From positions 1 to 64,000 of the forward strand of contig JARFQY010000264.1 of the NCBI GenBank assembly GCA_029287535.1: a DNA stretch of 64,000 bases, in the 5' to 3' direction. The notes under the pieces are model-generated. The model was not told the DNA's origin. It ran no database searches and saw nothing but the letters and a program-made list of their open reading frames with translations. The DNA comes from Filomicrobium sp. Its GTDB lineage: Bacteria; Pseudomonadota; Alphaproteobacteria; Rhizobiales; Hyphomicrobiaceae. Shown here piece after piece: positions 1 through 8,839 of the stretch (positions within the stretch are counted from its first letter, which is position 1; every line of letters begins with the position of its first letter). A program made the position numbers and the translations under genes.

Positions 1-17
1 CGCTTGCGCATCCAATC

Positions 18-1337
18 TCAGTAGAACCGCGCGGCCTCGCCCGTTGCGGATCCGAGGATCTCGCCGTCCCACATTACCTTTCGGCCGCGCACGAAGGTGC
101 CGATGGGCCAGCCGGTCACTTGCTTGCCATCATAGGGCGTCCAACCGGCGCGGCTGGCGATCTTGTCGTTGGTGATCGTCTCGGTGCGTTTGAGATCGAC
201 AACGGCCAGGTCGGCGTCATAGCCAGCCGCGATGCGGCCCTTGTTACGCAATCCAAACAGGCGCTGGGGCCCGTGACCGGTGAGATCGACCAGGCGTTCC
301 AGTGTCAGACGGCCAGCGTTGACATGATCAAGCATGATGGGCAGGAGCGTCTGCACACCGGTCATGCCGGAGTGGGACTGCGGATAGGGGTGGTCTTTTT
401 CCTCGCGCGTGTGGGGGGCGTGATCGGAGCCCAAGACATCGACGGTACCATTGGCAAGTCCGGCCCAAATTCCCGCCTGGTTCCTGGCGTCGCGTACAGG
501 AGGGTTCATTTGGCAGTACGTGCCGAGGCGCTCGTAGCAATCGGGGGCAACCAAGGTGAGATGATGCGGGGTGACTTCGACGCTCGCCCATTCTCTGTGA
601 TGGGATAGGTATTCCATCTCCGCAGCGGTCGAGATGTGCAGGACGTGAACGCGGCTTCGGTGTTTCTCGGCGAGTGAGACGAGTTGCCTGGTGGCGATAA
701 GGGCGGCCTCTTCGTCGCGCCAAATGGGATGGGATGACGGGTCGCCTGGTACGCGCAAATCCTTCCTGGCGTTGAGACGGGCTTCATCTTCAGCATGGAA
801 CGCGGCACGGCGGGTGATCACCTTGATGATCTCTTCGAGTGCGACTTCGTTGTCGACCAATAGGGTCCCAGTGGATGAGCCGATGAACACTTTGATGCCA
901 GCCGAGCCAGGAAGCCGCTCCAGCTCGGGTATGTCGGCGATGTTATCCTCGGTGCCGCCAACGTAGAAGGCGAAGTCGCAGAACATTCTATGGTGGGCGC
1001 GCGAGACCTTATCGGCGAGAGCTTCGGCAGTCGTCGTATTGGGGTTGGTGTTGGGCATCTCAAAGACGGTTGTGACACCGCCTAGCACCGCGCCGCGGCT
1101 GCCGCTCTCGAGGTCCTCCTTGTGAGTCAGACCGGGTTCGCGGAAGTGCACCTGGCTATCGATTACGCCCGGCAAGATGGTAAGGCCCGTTGCGTCGATC
1201 ACTTCTCCGGCGGTGCCTGGATCGATGCTGCCGATATCTGCGATTTGCCCGTCCTTTATGGCGAGGTCGCGTGTGCCAATGCCATCGTGGTTGACGATCG
1301 TGCCACCCTTTAGGAGCAGGTCGAAGGTTTCCGGCAT
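18..1337 (-). CDS. pyrC: Dihydroorotase (class I, amidohydrolase family)
   Basis: Cyclises N-carbamoyl-aspartate to dihydroorotate in de novo pyrimidine synthesis, in the cytoplasm. At 439 aa it has the length of class I dihydroorotases. Visible are the metal-site segment DSQVHFREPG near residue 60, the lysine of GIKVFIGSSTG near residue 150 that would be carboxylated between the metals, a His-containing stretch LHIS, and SDHAPHTREEK in the C-terminal third, followed by the usual amidohydrolase closing segment (GRIAAGYDADLAVVDL). The first His of the usual DxHxH metal motif is Gln here. I believe this substitution is common in alphaproteobacterial homologues, so a hydantoinase-like or altered-metal role cannot be excluded. 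It is transcribed divergently from ygfZ across a 126-bp spacer. Confidence 0.9.
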   Translation of the reverse strand: MPETFDLLLKGGTIVNHDGIGTRDLAIKDGQIADIGSIDPGTAGEVIDATGLTILPGVIDSQVHFREPGLTHKEDLESGSRGAVLGGVTTVFEMPNTNPNTTTAEALADKVSRAHHRMFCDFAFYVGGTEDNIADIPELERLPGSAGIKVFIGSSTGTLLVDNEVALEEIIKVITRRAAFHAEDEARLNARKDLRVPGDPSSHPIWRDEEAALIATRQLVSLAEKHRSRVHVLHISTAAEMEYLSHHREWASVEVTPHHLTLVAPDCYERLGTYCQMNPPVRDARNQAGIWAGLANGTVDVLGSDHAPHTREEKDHPYPQSHSGMTGVQTLLPIMLDHVNAGRLTLERLVDLTGHGPQRLFGLRNKGRIAAGYDADLAVVDLKRTETITNDKIASRAGWTPYDGKQVTGWPIGTFVRGRKVMWDGEILGSATGEAARFY

Positions 1338-1463
1338 TGTCTTTAGATCCTCTCGGCATCGATCGGACCCTGGCCTTGGGCCCTTGTTTGCTGCGCGCCA
1401 TCTGCATAGTTAGTGCGAAGGCCTATCACAACCAGGTGCCGACAGAGAAGAAAGGACGTCCTC

Positions 1464-2363
1464 ATGACCGGTCCGAATTGCGTGTTGCTGCCCGACCGCG
1501 GGGTGATTGGCGTTACCGGTCCGGACGCCGAGAAGCTTCTGCAAGGTGTGATCACGGGCGATATGGAGTTGCTCAAGGAGGACCGGAATGCGCTGCATGC
1601 CGGTTTGTTGACCCCGCAAGGTAAGATCCTGTTCGACTTTTTTGTCGTGCGATCTGGCGACGGCTTCTTTATCGAGACCGGCCGGGAGCAGGTGGCGGAC
1701 CTCCTCAAGCGGCTTTCAATGTATAAGCTGCGTGCGGATGTTGGGATTGCAGACGAAAGCAGTGCTTATTCTGTGGTGGCGGTCTGGGGCAATGACGCCG
1801 GGTCGGTGATGAGCCGTTCGGAATACGTTGCATTTGCTGATCCGCGCCTGCCTGCGATGGGTTTCAGGGTCTTGTTGCCGACAGACAGCTCTGTCGCGCA
1901 GGAGCAGCTGCCAGGGGACGCCGTCGGTCTAGAGGACTATCAATCGATGCGGGTTGGCTTCGGCGTGCCCGAAGCGGGCAAGGACTACCAACTGGGTCAG
2001 ACGTTTCCCCATGAAGCGCTATTCGATCAGCTCGGGGGCGTTTCCTTCACCAAGGGCTGTTTTGTCGGTCAGGAGGTGGTGAGCCGGATGCAGCATCGCG
2101 GGACGGCACGTAAACGTGTGGTGCCGGTCGTTGCGAGCGGGTCGCTGCCAGAATCGGGAAGTGAAGTGCGGGCTGGCTCCTCGCTGATCGGGACACTTGG
2201 AAGTGTTTCGGGGAATAGCGCACTGGGCCTGCTGAGGTTGGACCGGGCGGCTGAAGCCATGGCCAAGGGGGAAGCCTTGAAGGTTGGCGAGGTCCCCGTC
2301 AGCATTGAGATTCCCGATTGGGCGACGTTCGGGCTTGGTGACCAGGCGGAGGCAGGGAAATGA
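1464..2363 (+). CDS. ygfZ: YgfZ-type folate-binding protein (Fe-S maintenance, GcvT-like fold)
   Basis: A GcvT-related tetrahydrofolate-binding protein; family members help maintain or repair certain iron-sulfur enzymes and affect tRNA modification. The signature K-G-C-F-V-G-Q-E lies around residues 197-204, with the family's conserved Cys at about residue 199. The length of 299 aa is normal. The reading frame is open further upstream, but the ATG at 1464 sits behind AAAGGACG and begins where family homology begins, so I chose it. Its stop codon overlaps the next start by ATGA (tag), indicating one transcript with tag and the HD protein and likely translational coupling. Confidence 0.88.
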   Translation: MTGPNCVLLPDRGVIGVTGPDAEKLLQGVITGDMELLKEDRNALHAGLLTPQGKILFDFFVVRSGDGFFIETGREQVADLLKRLSMYKLRADVGIADESSAYSVVAVWGNDAGSVMSRSEYVAFADPRLPAMGFRVLLPTDSSVAQEQLPGDAVGLEDYQSMRVGFGVPEAGKDYQLGQTFPHEALFDQLGGVSFTKGCFVGQEVVSRMQHRGTARKRVVPVVASGSLPESGSEVRAGSSLIGTLGSVSGNSALGLLRLDRAAEAMAKGEALKVGEVPVSIEIPDWATFGLGDQAEAGK

Positions 2364-2971
2364 CATCGGCGGGCGGCGATCCGGCGCGCTGTCCCTGGCC
2401 GGGGATCGAGGCCGAGATATATGCCGATTATCATGACAGCGAATGGGGCGTTCCAAAACTCGGAGACAGGGAGCTTTTCGAAAAGCTGACCCTGGAAGGA
2501 TTTCAGTCCGGGCTGTCGTGGCTGACGATTTTGCGCAAACGCGAAAATTTTCGTACGGCCTTTGCAGGCTTTGACGTGGAACGGATCGCTGGTTTCGGTG
2601 AAAAGGATGTGGCGCGACTGATGAGTGACGCCGGCATCGTCCGCAACCGAGCGAAGATCGAAGCCACAATCAGCAATGCACAGGCCTTTTTGCAGATCGC
2701 CGAGCGGCAGAGTTTCAGCGCCCTGCTGTGGGGTTTCCTGGATAACGGCCCGATCGCAAATCGCTGGCGGACGTTCTCGGAAATTCCCGCTCAGACGGCC
2801 TTGTCGAAGCGGATCTCAAAGGAGTTGAAGGCGCGAGGGTTTCGCTTTGTCGGGCCAACGACAGCATATGCTTTCATGCAGTCGGTTGGTATGGTCAACG
2901 ATCATCTTTTAGCGTGCCATCGGCATCAGCCATGTGCCAAGTTGCAGGCTGGAGTTAAGCTTCCTGAATGA
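2360..2971 (+). CDS. tag: DNA-3-methyladenine glycosylase I
   Basis: Base-excision repair enzyme that removes 3-methyladenine from alkylated DNA. The 203-aa product shows the family start RCPWPG, the segment YHDSEWGVP that recognises the base, FEKLTLEGFQSGLSW with its characteristic helix, and a C-terminal HxxxC-type zinc element (DHLLACHRH). The Tag family carries a structural zinc bound by Cys/His residues at the two ends, consistent with the N-terminal Cys and the C-terminal His/Cys seen here. It overlaps ygfZ by 4 bp at its start and the HD-domain gene by 4 bp at its end, so the three genes form a tightly coupled operon. Confidence 0.95.
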   Translation: MTSAGGDPARCPWPGIEAEIYADYHDSEWGVPKLGDRELFEKLTLEGFQSGLSWLTILRKRENFRTAFAGFDVERIAGFGEKDVARLMSDAGIVRNRAKIEATISNAQAFLQIAERQSFSALLWGFLDNGPIANRWRTFSEIPAQTALSKRISKELKARGFRFVGPTTAYAFMQSVGMVNDHLLACHRHQPCAKLQAGVKLPE

Positions 2972-3618
2972 CAAACCGTAGCTCTTACATAAAGCCCAAG
3001 CGCTCGGGCGACAAAGAGGGGCAACCGCGGGCATGGCAGCGGATGCTCTCCGGCCGGCGTCTTGATCTGCTGGATCCTTCCCCGCTTGACATTGAGGTCG
3101 AAGACATCGCGCACGGGCTTGCACGTGTGGCGCGCTGGAATGGTCAAACGGTTGGTGATCACGCGCTCTCGGTGGCGCAGCATGCGCTCATCGTGGAAGA
3201 TATCGCGGCGGAGCGGAACCCGGGCTGGCAAGACGACTGGCGGCTGGCAGCTTTGCTGCATGATTCAGCGGAGTACGTCGTAGGTGATCTGATCTCCCCA
3301 TTCAAAAACGCGATTGGTCTGGACTACAGAGCATTTGAGACGAGATTACTGGAAGCGATCCATCGACGTTTCGGTTTGCCAGGCTCGTTGCCGCCAGAAG
3401 TTTCCGCGGAAATAAAGAGTGCGGATCGGATCGCTGCTTATTTCGAAGCGACGGTGCTGGCAGGTTTTGAAGAACGCGAAGCCTTGGAGTTTTTTGGACC
3501 GCCCAACAAGCTCAGTGGTGAGAAGAGATCCGAGCTGTCAGCACTTAAAGCGTTGCCCGCGCCGGCAGCGCAACAGGCGTTTCTTTCTCGGTTCGGTGGG
3601 CTTTTCCACGACCAATGA
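2968..3618 (+). CDS. HD-domain phosphohydrolase (YfbR-like)
   Basis: A 216-aa HD-superfamily metal-dependent phosphohydrolase. The motif chain is visible: an early His in the HALSVAQHA segment, then LLHDSAEYVVGD supplying the HD pair, and a later Asp in KSADRIAAYFE. Related YfbR/YGK1-type proteins dephosphorylate deoxynucleoside monophosphates, but substrate cannot be assigned from sequence. It is the third gene of the ygfZ-tag operon, overlapping tag by ATGA, so a nucleotide-pool or repair-related role is plausible by context only. No signal peptide or membrane segment is present. Confidence 0.8.
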   Translation: MTNRSSYIKPKRSGDKEGQPRAWQRMLSGRRLDLLDPSPLDIEVEDIAHGLARVARWNGQTVGDHALSVAQHALIVEDIAAERNPGWQDDWRLAALLHDSAEYVVGDLISPFKNAIGLDYRAFETRLLEAIHRRFGLPGSLPPEVSAEIKSADRIAAYFEATVLAGFEEREALEFFGPPNKLSGEKRSELSALKALPAPAAQQAFLSRFGGLFHDQ

Positions 3619-3910
3619 GTTGGCCTCATACGCGGCTCTCGACGTGTATGGTTGAAGCAAATTGGCGACAGTAGGCCCGCGTCTTTCGCAATTCGGACTA
3701 GCAATGTTCCGAAAAACGCCATTATCGACCCCTAGATAAATTTGTATTCGCCGAATCGCAGCTCGGGCGGGAAAGCGGAAAGAGATCAATTGATTGGGGA
3801 TTGATTGTGTTGGGGGGAGGCCGCCATCGGCGGGCGCAATCGCGAGCTTGGTCGGTCTGTAAGCTCTCGGCGACGGGAGCAATACGGCCGCCGACACGGA
3901 GGTTGTCGCC

Positions 3911-4966
3911 GTGACGACAGGATTGAATATAAGTTCCGAGGTACCAAAAATGCCGGCCGCTGAGGTTACGAAGCGTCCGGTGCGTATTGAAAAATCTGGT
4001 GTTGAGATCGGTCTCAACGCTGCCATTGTATCGGTCGCGAACGACGAGCCTGTCGTTCTGGTGGTCCGTGACAATGCAGACAAAATGGGCACTGCCGAGG
4101 GGCTTCCGTTCGGACCTTTCTCACCCATTGATCACCGCACTCTGGAAATTGGCCTAAGGTCGTGGGTTAATGAACAGACCGGTATCAATCTTGGCTATGT
4201 CGAGCAGCTCTATACCTTCGGAGACCGCGGGCGGCATGCGCAGCCTGGCGATCTCAATCCACCCATTGTTTCGATTGGCTATCTGGCGCTGACGCGTGCT
4301 GGCTGTGCACAAGACCAGCGCTCTGGTGGTTGGCGAAGCTGGTATCACTTCTTTCCCTGGGAGGACTGGCGTAAAGGCCGGCCGGCAGTGATTGATGAGG
4401 TGATCGCACCGGAGCTGGCACGCTGGGCGGAAAGCCCGAACATCAGGCAGTCGCCGGCGCGTCCGATAGATCGCTACCAGCGGATGAAGATTTGCTTCGG
4501 ACTGGATGGTGCGACCTGGGACGAAGAAAAAGTTCTGGAACGCTATGAACTGCTTTACGAAGCAGGCTTGGTGACAGAAGCGCTGCGTGACCGACCAGAA
4601 ACCGCGAAAGCCATTGGCATATCCGCCGATCCTATCGGCTCGCCCATGCGCTTTGACCATCGCCGGATTCTGGCAACGGCAATCGGCCGGGTTCGGGCAA
4701 AGATCAAGTACCGGCCCGTCATTTTCGAATTGATGCCCGAAGAGTTCACGTTGTTTGAATTGCAAAAGCACGTCGAAGCAATTCTTGGTCCGCATCTGCA
4801 CAAACAGAATTTCCGGCGCCTGGTTGAAAGTGCCGGACTGGTCGAGCCGACGGGGGATGTCAAAACGCGCACCGGAGGCCGGCCGGCGAAGCTGTTCCGT
4901 TTCCGGCACGAGGTTTTGCTCGAGCGGCCAGCCCCAGGAGTTCGCATCAAGCTTGGACGGAGTTAA
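3911..4966 (+). CDS. NAD metabolism regulator, Nudix-like domain plus winged helix (NadQ/NrtR type)
   Basis: A 351-aa protein with an N-terminal Nudix-fold region (about residues 25-190) and a C-terminal winged-helix region (about 230-345, containing RRLVESAGLVEPTG and GGRPAKLFRFRHE). This architecture matches NrtR/NadQ repressors, which bind ADP-ribose or related ligands in a Nudix fold and control NAD synthesis genes. The Nudix box is degenerate: the REUxEExG core is replaced by a sequence around RSWVNEQTG, so it should sense rather than hydrolyse. The GTG start at 3911 has GGAGG 8 nt upstream. No nad genes lie in the window, so targets are elsewhere. The upstream 292-bp spacer holds no gene. 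Confidence 0.78.
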   Translation: MTTGLNISSEVPKMPAAEVTKRPVRIEKSGVEIGLNAAIVSVANDEPVVLVVRDNADKMGTAEGLPFGPFSPIDHRTLEIGLRSWVNEQTGINLGYVEQLYTFGDRGRHAQPGDLNPPIVSIGYLALTRAGCAQDQRSGGWRSWYHFFPWEDWRKGRPAVIDEVIAPELARWAESPNIRQSPARPIDRYQRMKICFGLDGATWDEEKVLERYELLYEAGLVTEALRDRPETAKAIGISADPIGSPMRFDHRRILATAIGRVRAKIKYRPVIFELMPEEFTLFELQKHVEAILGPHLHKQNFRRLVESAGLVEPTGDVKTRTGGRPAKLFRFRHEVLLERPAPGVRIKLGRS

Positions 4967-5145
4967 TAGCTCCGTGATGAAGTGAGCGTGCGGCGGTTTG
5001 TTTCTTGTCCGCTATGAACAGACCAAAGACGCTCTGGCCATTCTCAATGTGCTGGAGCGTATTCTCGTGCCGTTGACCGAAGCCAGCTTCGTCGACGCAC
5101 TGTGTCAGTCGGGTGACCTGGTCATTTCCGTAGCTAGGAGTTTGC

Positions 5146-5183
5146 GAAGGCAGGACTGTCGCGCAGTCCTGCCTTCTCGTTTT
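5146..5183 (+). terminator. Intrinsic terminator downstream of the NAD regulator
   Basis: A perfect 13-bp stem, GAAGGCAGGACTG (5146-5158) pairing with CAGTCCTGCCTTC (5164-5176), with a 5-nt loop and a short T-rich tail TCGTTTT. It lies about 180 bp after the regulator's stop. No T tract is present on the opposite side, so it should act on plus-strand transcripts. Confidence 0.75.
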
Positions 5184-5254
5184 GCCGTGTCGAGTGTTGA
5201 CGGGCCGGCGTCTCGCAAGCGCGGCAAGTCATAAGCCGCTCACGCCATGGAACG

Positions 5255-5971
5255 TTAGGGTTTTACCGACGGTTTTGAGAAGATGTGCCACGTGCCATCT
5301 GCGGCGATCGCCAGCCGGTACCAGGTCCATTGTTCGCCCTTGCGCATTTTTGCGGCTACTTCAGACGGCATGATTCGAAAAAGTTCGACTTCTTGCGATG
5401 GAGTGAGCTTGTTGGGCGGCAGCTCCGAGATGTAGGGCCAGACGAAGACGTCATTGTTTTCCAGATCCGGGCCGATCGGCAGCCGAGCGGGGTCGGAAGC
5501 GAGCAAATTACCAAGAATCGCAAGGATTTCACGGCCTGCTCCATCTTTTGACGTGTTGCGCCAATGAGCGATTGGGTCTTTATCGCGTGGGATTCCGAAT
5601 TCGGGGCGCAGTTCGTTCCATTCGATCGGTGTTCGCAGTTCCTCGATATCGCCGCTAGCGACGGCGATCAGAATGGCATCGCGCATTTCCTGGACAGGAA
5701 TCGGTAAATCGGCGATCGGTGATCGCTTGAGTGCTGGTGCGGTGGATGTGCGCGCGGTCTTGCTGTCCGCAAGGTTGGGTTCGGCGGCCAAGGATGGCGG
5801 CTCGCCCAGGCCATGGACAAGCCAGATCAGCGTGACTACCAATGCGCCGATTATGCTGGCAAGCGGCTTGGCGAGCCGTATGAAAGCGATTGCAGTCCGA
5901 AATGGGGGGACAGCACCTTTTGGTGAGGGAGTGTCAGATAATTTGGTTTTGAAGCGCAGCGATGCCGACAC
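5255..5971 (-). CDS. Conserved hypothetical protein with one N-terminal membrane segment
   Basis: I do not recognise a named family. The 238-aa product has a single hydrophobic segment near residues 34-52 (LASIIGALVVTLIWLVHGL) after a basic N terminus, so it should be a membrane-anchored or exported protein with a periplasmic body. The body (residues 90-238) is soluble-looking and contains the Trp-rich stretches WNELRPEFG and EQWTWYRLAIAADGTWH. The GTG start at 5971 has GGAGG six bases upstream. It stands alone, convergent with the NAD regulator and divergent from the LysE gene. Similar proteins of unknown function are likely in Hyphomicrobiales, but I cannot verify that. Confidence 0.65.
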   Translation of the reverse strand: MSASLRFKTKLSDTPSPKGAVPPFRTAIAFIRLAKPLASIIGALVVTLIWLVHGLGEPPSLAAEPNLADSKTARTSTAPALKRSPIADLPIPVQEMRDAILIAVASGDIEELRTPIEWNELRPEFGIPRDKDPIAHWRNTSKDGAGREILAILGNLLASDPARLPIGPDLENNDVFVWPYISELPPNKLTPSQEVELFRIMPSEVAAKMRKGEQWTWYRLAIAADGTWHIFSKPSVKP

Positions 5972-6064
5972 GGGGGGCCTCCACGGTCACTTACGTCTGG
6001 GACCCGACAGGTACGGTTGTCGATGGGACCGTCCGGCCTGCAGGCTTGAGGGAGGGGCATAAGC

Positions 6065-6754
6065 ATGCTGCCGAACCCTCTGGTTCTGCCTATTGGATTC
6101 GTTATCGGCATTCTTGTGGCGGCGCCTGTCGGACCCGTCAATATTCTCTGCATCCAAAGAGCCATTTCCAGGGGTCTTTGGGGTGGCGTAGCAGCGGGGC
6201 TCGGCGCGGTTCTGGGTGATGGGCTGGTGGCGTTTTCGGCGGCGATGGGCGTCGGTGCCATCTCGGGAGTTGTGAACTATCACCGCACCGCTATCCAGGT
6301 TGTCGGCGGACTGGTGCTGATCGGGGTTGGGTGGCGGCTTTACGCTACAGCGCCGGCGATCGAGGAAGGCAGTGAAAACGGCAATGGTAACGGTAGCCTG
6401 CTCTCCTACCTGTGGGATGTTCCCAAGACGTTTCTACTGACCATCACCAATCCTGGCGCCGTGCTTGGTCTGTTTGCGATCTTCGGCGGGATCAGCACGT
6501 TCGTAGAGGTAACGGGCCCCGTTGAGGCGTTGCTCATGGTTGGGGCCGTGATGGCGGGCAGCCTGAGCTGGTGGGTCGGCCTTTCCTATGTCGTTGCGCG
6601 ACTGCGTCATCGACTGTCGTTCGACCGATTGTCGCTTATCAACAGGATCGCCGGGCTGGCGCTGGTTGTCTTTGGCTTGGTTCTGATCGGCGAGATTGCC
6701 TATCTTTGGCTAACTGGCACCGCAGTCGCCGACATCAGCACAAATGGTGCGTGA
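6065..6754 (+). CDS. LysE/RhtB-family exporter
   Basis: A 229-aa inner-membrane protein with about six hydrophobic segments and the family signature near the N terminus (AAPVGPVNILCIQRAISRG), typical of LysE/RhtB amino-acid and metabolite exporters. The middle holds a short Asn/Gly-rich loop (ENGNGNGS) followed by the second conserved repeat half (FLLTITNPGAVLG). Substrate cannot be predicted. The start has GAGGGG upstream. It converges with the small minus-strand gene at 6772, separated by only 17 bp that form a short hairpin around CCCG-CCG-CGGG. Confidence 0.85.
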   Translation: MLPNPLVLPIGFVIGILVAAPVGPVNILCIQRAISRGLWGGVAAGLGAVLGDGLVAFSAAMGVGAISGVVNYHRTAIQVVGGLVLIGVGWRLYATAPAIEEGSENGNGNGSLLSYLWDVPKTFLLTITNPGAVLGLFAIFGGISTFVEVTGPVEALLMVGAVMAGSLSWWVGLSYVVARLRHRLSFDRLSLINRIAGLALVVFGLVLIGEIAYLWLTGTAVADISTNGA

Positions 6755-6771
6755 GTTTAGCCCGCCGCGGG

Positions 6772-7020
6772 TTAGTGCATTGCGCTCGAGTCGTCGGAAA
6801 ACTCACCCTGCCTAATGCGTGTCTCCAGGTTCTTCGCCATAGCCGCGACAGCCGTTTCGCCAAACATGGCAACCAGATCGCGCATACCAGTGAAGACCGC
6901 CGCGTATGCCATCAGTTCATGAGGCACGCCGTTTTTCGCGGCCTGGCTCCATGCGTCGTCTATGAGATCGAGCGCAAGCAGACTGTCTTCGCTGGAATGG
7001 CGGTTCTCGTCAGTGTGCAT
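6772..7020 (-). CDS. Small conserved hypothetical protein (82 aa)
   Basis: An 82-aa acidic, largely helical soluble protein with no signal peptide and no motif I can name. The core (MAYAAVFTGMRDLVAMFGETAVAAMAKNLETRIRQGEF) reads like a compact helical bundle. It has a good ribosome-binding site (GGGGAG) seven to eight bases before its ATG, and its codon use resembles the neighbours, so I regard it as a real gene. It is convergent with the LysE exporter. Function unknown. Confidence 0.6.
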   Translation of the reverse strand: MHTDENRHSSEDSLLALDLIDDAWSQAAKNGVPHELMAYAAVFTGMRDLVAMFGETAVAAMAKNLETRIRQGEFSDDSSAMH

Positions 7021-7169
7021 GTCCGCTCCCCATGAGGTTGTTGGTTTTCATCGTTCATTTGGGAGTAGCACAAAGCGATATGGCCGTGGGTTAGGCGACG
7101 CATTCATCGTAAACCGCCGGTCATGAGGTCAGTTCGGCAAAGACCGGCTGCAAGCCGGATTGGTCCCGC

Positions 7170-7583
7170 TCAGGGGTTCGACTTGACGAGCTTTTCGGCG
7201 ATTTCCGTGCCTTCCGTTAGAAACCGGCCGATGGCGGTTTTTGCAGATGCGGTGCAAACTTTGTAGGTGCGGCTGTAGCTGCGATAGCCAGCGTTGAAGC
7301 TGCGCGTCAATCTGGCGCGGCGTAGAGCCGTCGAACCTTCAGCGGTGATTAGTGTGCGCATCTGCTCGCGCCAGAGCTGGCCGTCCCCTGCGCCGCAAAG
7401 CTCGCGCAGATAGTGGACCGCGCCAAGGATTTCCGACAGTCGCAGAATTTGTGGGTCATAGGGCTTTGTCGCCTGGGCCCTGGCCCCATTCAATGCGGGT
7501 AGTGTGGCTGCTAGAAATACAACCATTACGAGAACGGCAGAACGTCTTGCGCACAACGCTTTGTTCGCGCGGCGACGCTCCAT
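7170..7583 (-). CDS. TIGR02301-family exported protein of unknown function
   Basis: Family members are short exported proteins confined mainly to Alphaproteobacteria, with no assigned function. I place the start at 7583 because the resulting 137-aa protein begins with a basic n-region, then a hydrophobic core (AVLVMVVFLAATLPAL) and an Ala-x-Ala cleavage site near residue 36. The mature part carries the family's paired cysteines (LRELCGAGDGQLW and YKVCTASA) that could form a disulfide. An upstream in-frame ATG at 7625 would overlap the Nudix gene. It lies 13 bp downstream of that gene on the same strand, so they are probably co-transcribed. Confidence 0.75.
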   Translation of the reverse strand: MERRRANKALCARRSAVLVMVVFLAATLPALNGARAQATKPYDPQILRLSEILGAVHYLRELCGAGDGQLWREQMRTLITAEGSTALRRARLTRSFNAGYRSYSRTYKVCTASAKTAIGRFLTEGTEIAEKLVKSNP

Positions 7584-7596
7584 GTTCCGGCTTGCT

Positions 7597-8058
7597 TCAT
7601 TTGCGTGCAGTTCTCGTATTGTCATTGTGGCTGTCTTGATCCCCTTCAGCCTGTTCGCCGTTGTCCGGTAGAAGTGCGGCAGCAGCAAGGATCAAATCCT
7701 CCGCGCCTACTGTGAGATGATACGTCCGCAGCCTATCCAGGTTCACCCATCGCGCCGTCGCGGCATCATCCCCAGGCCGGAGCGAGCCAGACTGAGGACG
7801 GCCGAAAAACACCTCGAGTTCAATGCGTGCGTCCTCGACTTCCACGGTGTGGCGTCCAAGTTTGCCAATGATTCGGGCTATTATGCCGGTTTCTTCGAGA
7901 ACTTCACGGCTGACGGCTTCGGCTGGCGTTTCGCCCGGTTCGATTTTTCCACCAGGTAGGCTCCAGAGGCCGGCCATGGGAGGGTATCGGCGCTTTACGA
8001 GAAGAACGCTGCCGTTGTGGATTACTGCCATGCTGGCGCCTTGTGGCGTTTGCGTCAT
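7597..8058 (-). CDS. Nudix hydrolase
   Basis: A 153-aa single-domain Nudix hydrolase with an intact catalytic box: GGKIEPGETPAEA followed by SREVLEETGI (about residues 36-59), matching Gx5Ex7REUxEExGU. Such enzymes hydrolyse nucleoside diphosphates linked to another moiety; MutT-like, ADP-ribose or (d)NTP substrates are all possible and not decidable here. It begins 100 bp from the divergent SRAP gene and is followed by the TIGR02301 gene in the same direction. Confidence 0.88.
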   Translation of the reverse strand: MTQTPQGASMAVIHNGSVLLVKRRYPPMAGLWSLPGGKIEPGETPAEAVSREVLEETGIIARIIGKLGRHTVEVEDARIELEVFFGRPQSGSLRPGDDAATARWVNLDRLRTYHLTVGAEDLILAAAALLPDNGEQAEGDQDSHNDNTRTARK

Positions 8059-8158
8059 GGAGGTGCTTCCTTACGAAGCCAGCTGATGGCAAAGTCCAAG
8101 CCAGTAGGCAAAGCCGCTTCCCGTTTAGACAGCAAAGCGATACGGATCACGACCTGTC

Positions 8159-8839
8159 ATGTGCTCCCGATACAGCCTGACTTCGCCGCCCGAAGCCGTG
8201 CGAGAGACGTTTGGGTATGCCAACGTGGCCGAGTTTCCGCCGCGCTACAATATCGCGCCGACACAGCCAGTGGCTATCGTGCGCCGAGAAGCAACCGGTG
8301 AACGGGCGTTGGCGTTGGTGCGGTGGGGTCTCATTCCGTCCTGGGCGAAGGATCCCTCAAAGCTTTCCACGCTGATCAACGCGCGTTCAGAAACCGCGGC
8401 GGAGAAACCGTCGTTCCGCAGTTCGATGCGGCATCGCCGTTGCATAGTACCCGCCGATGCCTTTTACGAATGGACCGGCAAGCCGGGGGGTAAACAACCA
8501 CACATGATCCGGTTGCGCTCCGGACAAATCATGGGTTTTGCGGGTCTGTGGGAGCATTGGCTGGGCGCGGATGGCAGCGAGATCGAGACGATGGCCATAC
8601 TGACCGTACAAGCTAATGCCGACATGGCCGGCATTCACGACCGCATGCCGGTGATCTTGGACCCTGATCTTTACGAACACTGGCTCGATTGCCGCTCCGG
8701 ATCGTCGGTCGGTCTCAGTGACGTATTGCGGTCCCCACCGGAGGGCTCCATGGAGATTACAGCGGTGTCTCGCGAGCTCAACAATCCACGTAATGACCGC
8801 CCCGACGTTCAGTCTCCGGTGCAAGGAACGCTCCTTTAG
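8159..8839 (+). CDS. SOS response-associated peptidase family protein (YedK/HMCES type)
   Basis: A 226-aa SRAP-domain protein. Family members form a covalent thiazolidine crosslink with abasic sites in single-stranded DNA through the Cys at position 2, exposed after removal of the initiator Met. The hallmarks are all visible: MCSRY at the N terminus, RYNIAPTQ, the LINARSET segment, RRCIVPADAFYEW, and the C-terminal GIHDRMPVIL containing the active-site His. It is therefore expected to be functional in protecting abasic sites. It stands divergent from the Nudix gene, with no LexA box that I could recognise in the 100-bp spacer. Confidence 0.93.
   Translation: MCSRYSLTSPPEAVRETFGYANVAEFPPRYNIAPTQPVAIVRREATGERALALVRWGLIPSWAKDPSKLSTLINARSETAAEKPSFRSSMRHRRCIVPADAFYEWTGKPGGKQPHMIRLRSGQIMGFAGLWEHWLGADGSEIETMAILTVQANADMAGIHDRMPVILDPDLYEHWLDCRSGSSVGLSDVLRSPPEGSMEITAVSRELNNPRNDRPDVQSPVQGTLL

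Noticed and set aside
4998-5234. 78-codon frame behind the NAD regulator
   Set aside because: It contains the 13-bp terminator hairpin in its second half, starts with TTG and has no ribosome-binding site or recognisable sequence.
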